A DNA stretch of 13,038 nt, taken from contig DGNT01000087.1 in assembly GCA_002389055.1 (NCBI GenBank), forward strand, positions 1 through 13,038. Direction: 5' to 3'. A model generated the notes under the pieces. The model saw only the letters and a program-made list of their open reading frames with translations, was not told the origin of the DNA and searched no databases. The translations under genes and the position numbers were made by a program. Position 1 is the stretch's first letter. Every line of letters begins with the position of its first letter. Positions 11,909-13,038 of this stretch are shown piece by piece. Source of the stretch: Alcanivorax sp. UBA4485 (GTDB lineage Bacteria > Pseudomonadota > Gammaproteobacteria > Pseudomonadales > Alcanivoracaceae).

Positions 11909-13038
11909 TCAGCGTTCCACCGCCAGGGCCACGCCCTGGCCGCCACCGATGCACAGGGTGGCCAGGCCCTTCTTAACGTCGCGGCGCTGCATTTCGTGGA
12001 GCAGGGTCACCAGTACCCGGCAGCCGGAGGCGCCGATCGGGTGGCCCAGGGCGATCGCCCCGCCGTTGACGTTGACCTTGTCCTGGTCCCACTCCAGGTC
12101 CTTGCCCACCGCCAGGGACTGAGCGGCGAAGGCCTCGTTGGCTTCGATCAGGTCCACCTGGTCCAGGGACCAGCCGGCACGCTCCAGACAGCGGCGGGTG
12201 GCGGACACCGGGCCGATGCCCATGATCGCCGGGTCCACGCCGGCGCTGGCCTGGCCGGCCAGACGGGCGAGAATCGGCAGGCCCAACTGGTTGGCACGGG
12301 CTTCGCTCATCAGCATCACGGCGGCGGCGCCGTCGTTCAGCGCGGAGGCGTTGCCGGCGGTGACGGTGCCGTCTTTCTTGAAGGCGGCGCGCAGGCCACC
12401 CAGGGATTCGGCGGTGGTGTCGCCGCGCGGCTGCTCGTCGGTGTCGACGATTTTCGGGTCGCCTTTGCGCTGCGGTACTTCCACCGGGGTGATTTCATTC
12501 TTGAAGCGGCCTTCGTTGATGGCGGCGGCGGCTTTTTGGTGGGAGGCCGCCGCGAAGGCATCCTGCGCTTCCCGGCTAAGGCTGTATTTCTCCGCCAGGT
12601 TCTCGGCGGTAATGCCCATATGGAAGTCGTTGAAGGCGTCCCACAGGCCATCCTGGATCATCGAATCCACCAGGGTGGCGTGGCCCATGCGCAGGCCGGT
12701 GCGCGCCTTGGGCAGCACATAGGGGGCCAGGCTCATGCTTTCCTGGCCGCCGGCGATGATCACGTCGGCTTCCCCGCAGCGGATCGCCTGGCTGCCCAGG
12801 TGCACCGCTTTCAGGCCCGAGCCGCACACCTTGTTGATGGTCATGGCCGGCACTTCGTTGGGCAGGCCGGCGTGGATCGAGGTCTGGCGGGCGGTGTTCT
12901 GACCGGCACCGGCGGTGAGCACCTGGCCGAGGATCACTTCGCTGATCGCCCCGGGCTCCACGCCGGTGTCCGCCAGCAGGCGGCGCACCACCGCTTCGCC
13001 CAGTTTGGTGGCGGGAACGTCCGCGAGCCCGCCCTGAA
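11909..13038 (-). CDS. acetyl-CoA acetyltransferase (thiolase), 5' end cut by window
   Basis: A thiolase of the biosynthetic/degradative acetyl-CoA acetyltransferase type, which condenses two acetyl-CoA to acetoacetyl-CoA or the reverse. About 375 residues are in the window; the first 15-25 lie beyond 13038, and the frame stays open to the edge. The catalytic set is present: the nucleophile Cys in NKVCGSGLKAV, the His in GGAIALGHPIGASG, and the second Cys in LCIGGGQGVAL. Also seen are the N-E-A-F-A substrate-pocket motif, GGQESMS and NASALNDGAAAV. The short N-terminal gap agrees with the usual length of about 393. It converges on the FG-GAP gene with 7 bp between stops. The name could be atoB or phaA; the sequence alone does not decide. 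Confidence 0.93.
   Translation of the reverse strand, partial: QGGLADVPATKLGEAVVRRLLADTGVEPGAISEVILGQVLTAGAGQNTARQTSIHAGLPNEVPAMTINKVCGSGLKAVHLGSQAIRCGEADVIIAGGQESMSLAPYVLPKARTGLRMGHATLVDSMIQDGLWDAFNDFHMGITAENLAEKYSLSREAQDAFAAASHQKAAAAINEGRFKNEITPVEVPQRKGDPKIVDTDEQPRGDTTAESLGGLRAAFKKDGTVTAGNASALNDGAAAVMLMSEARANQLGLPILARLAGQASAGVDPAIMGIGPVSATRRCLERAGWSLDQVDLIEANEAFAAQSLAVGKDLEWDQDKVNVNGGAIALGHPIGASGCRVLVTLLHEMQRRDVKKGLATLCIGGGQGVALAVER
11922..11940. other. perfect 8-bp stem-loop at a convergent gene end
   Basis: GCCAGGGC and GCCCTGGC flank a 3-nt loop. It lies within the last codons of the thiolase gene and 20 bp past the FG-GAP stop. No T-tract follows, so it is not a standard terminator, but it could end or stabilise plus-strand mRNA. 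It may also be only coding sequence. Confidence 0.25.

Overview
This looks like the chromosome of a high-GC gammaproteobacterium. The dihydroorotase is of the E. coli PyrC type and the small multidrug transporter is strongly EmrE-like. The gene set (acetyl-CoA hydrolase/transferase, thiolase, DUF2804, pirin) would suit a marine lipid- or alkane-degrading genus such as Alcanivorax, but that genus is only an inference. Most of the window is dense, GC-rich core DNA. A patch at about 1560-2680, and the leader at 60-215, are clearly less GC-rich.

Layout. (a) 1-1559: a leader with a perfect 15-bp inverted repeat, then a PadR-type regulator whose stop codon overlaps (GTGA) the start of a DUF1853 gene. 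(b) 1560-2767: a lower-GC island with two orphan minus-strand genes of unrecognised family, plus about 225 bp with no convincing gene. (c) 2768-5283, plus strand: a DUF2804 gene overlapping a DUF4282-like two-helix membrane protein, then a pirin. (d) 9887-5293, minus strand: an apparent operon pyrC - COG0523/CobW GTPase - EmrE-type SMR transporter - acetyl-CoA hydrolase/transferase, with junctions of -4, +23 and +25 bp. (e) 9888-10050: a divergent control region holding overlapping -10 elements for the two strands, a terminator-like hairpin inside the pyrC leader, and a degenerate Zur-like inverted repeat. (f) 10051-11901: a lipoprotein with one FN3-like domain and seven FG-GAP-like repeats, probably a seven-bladed propeller. 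(g) 11909-13038, minus strand: a thiolase cut by the window edge.

How the genes may work together. PyrC makes dihydroorotate for pyrimidine synthesis and needs zinc. The translationally coupled COG0523 GTPase belongs to a family of metal chaperones, so the pair suggests metal supply to dihydroorotase. The hydrolase/transferase and the thiolase both act on acetyl-CoA-level metabolites but lie in separate transcription units.

The points most worth following up are the pyrC leader (possible attenuator and possible zinc control), the low-GC island with two immunity-protein-like orphans, and the FG-GAP lipoprotein. No mobile element, CRISPR array or RNA gene could be supported.
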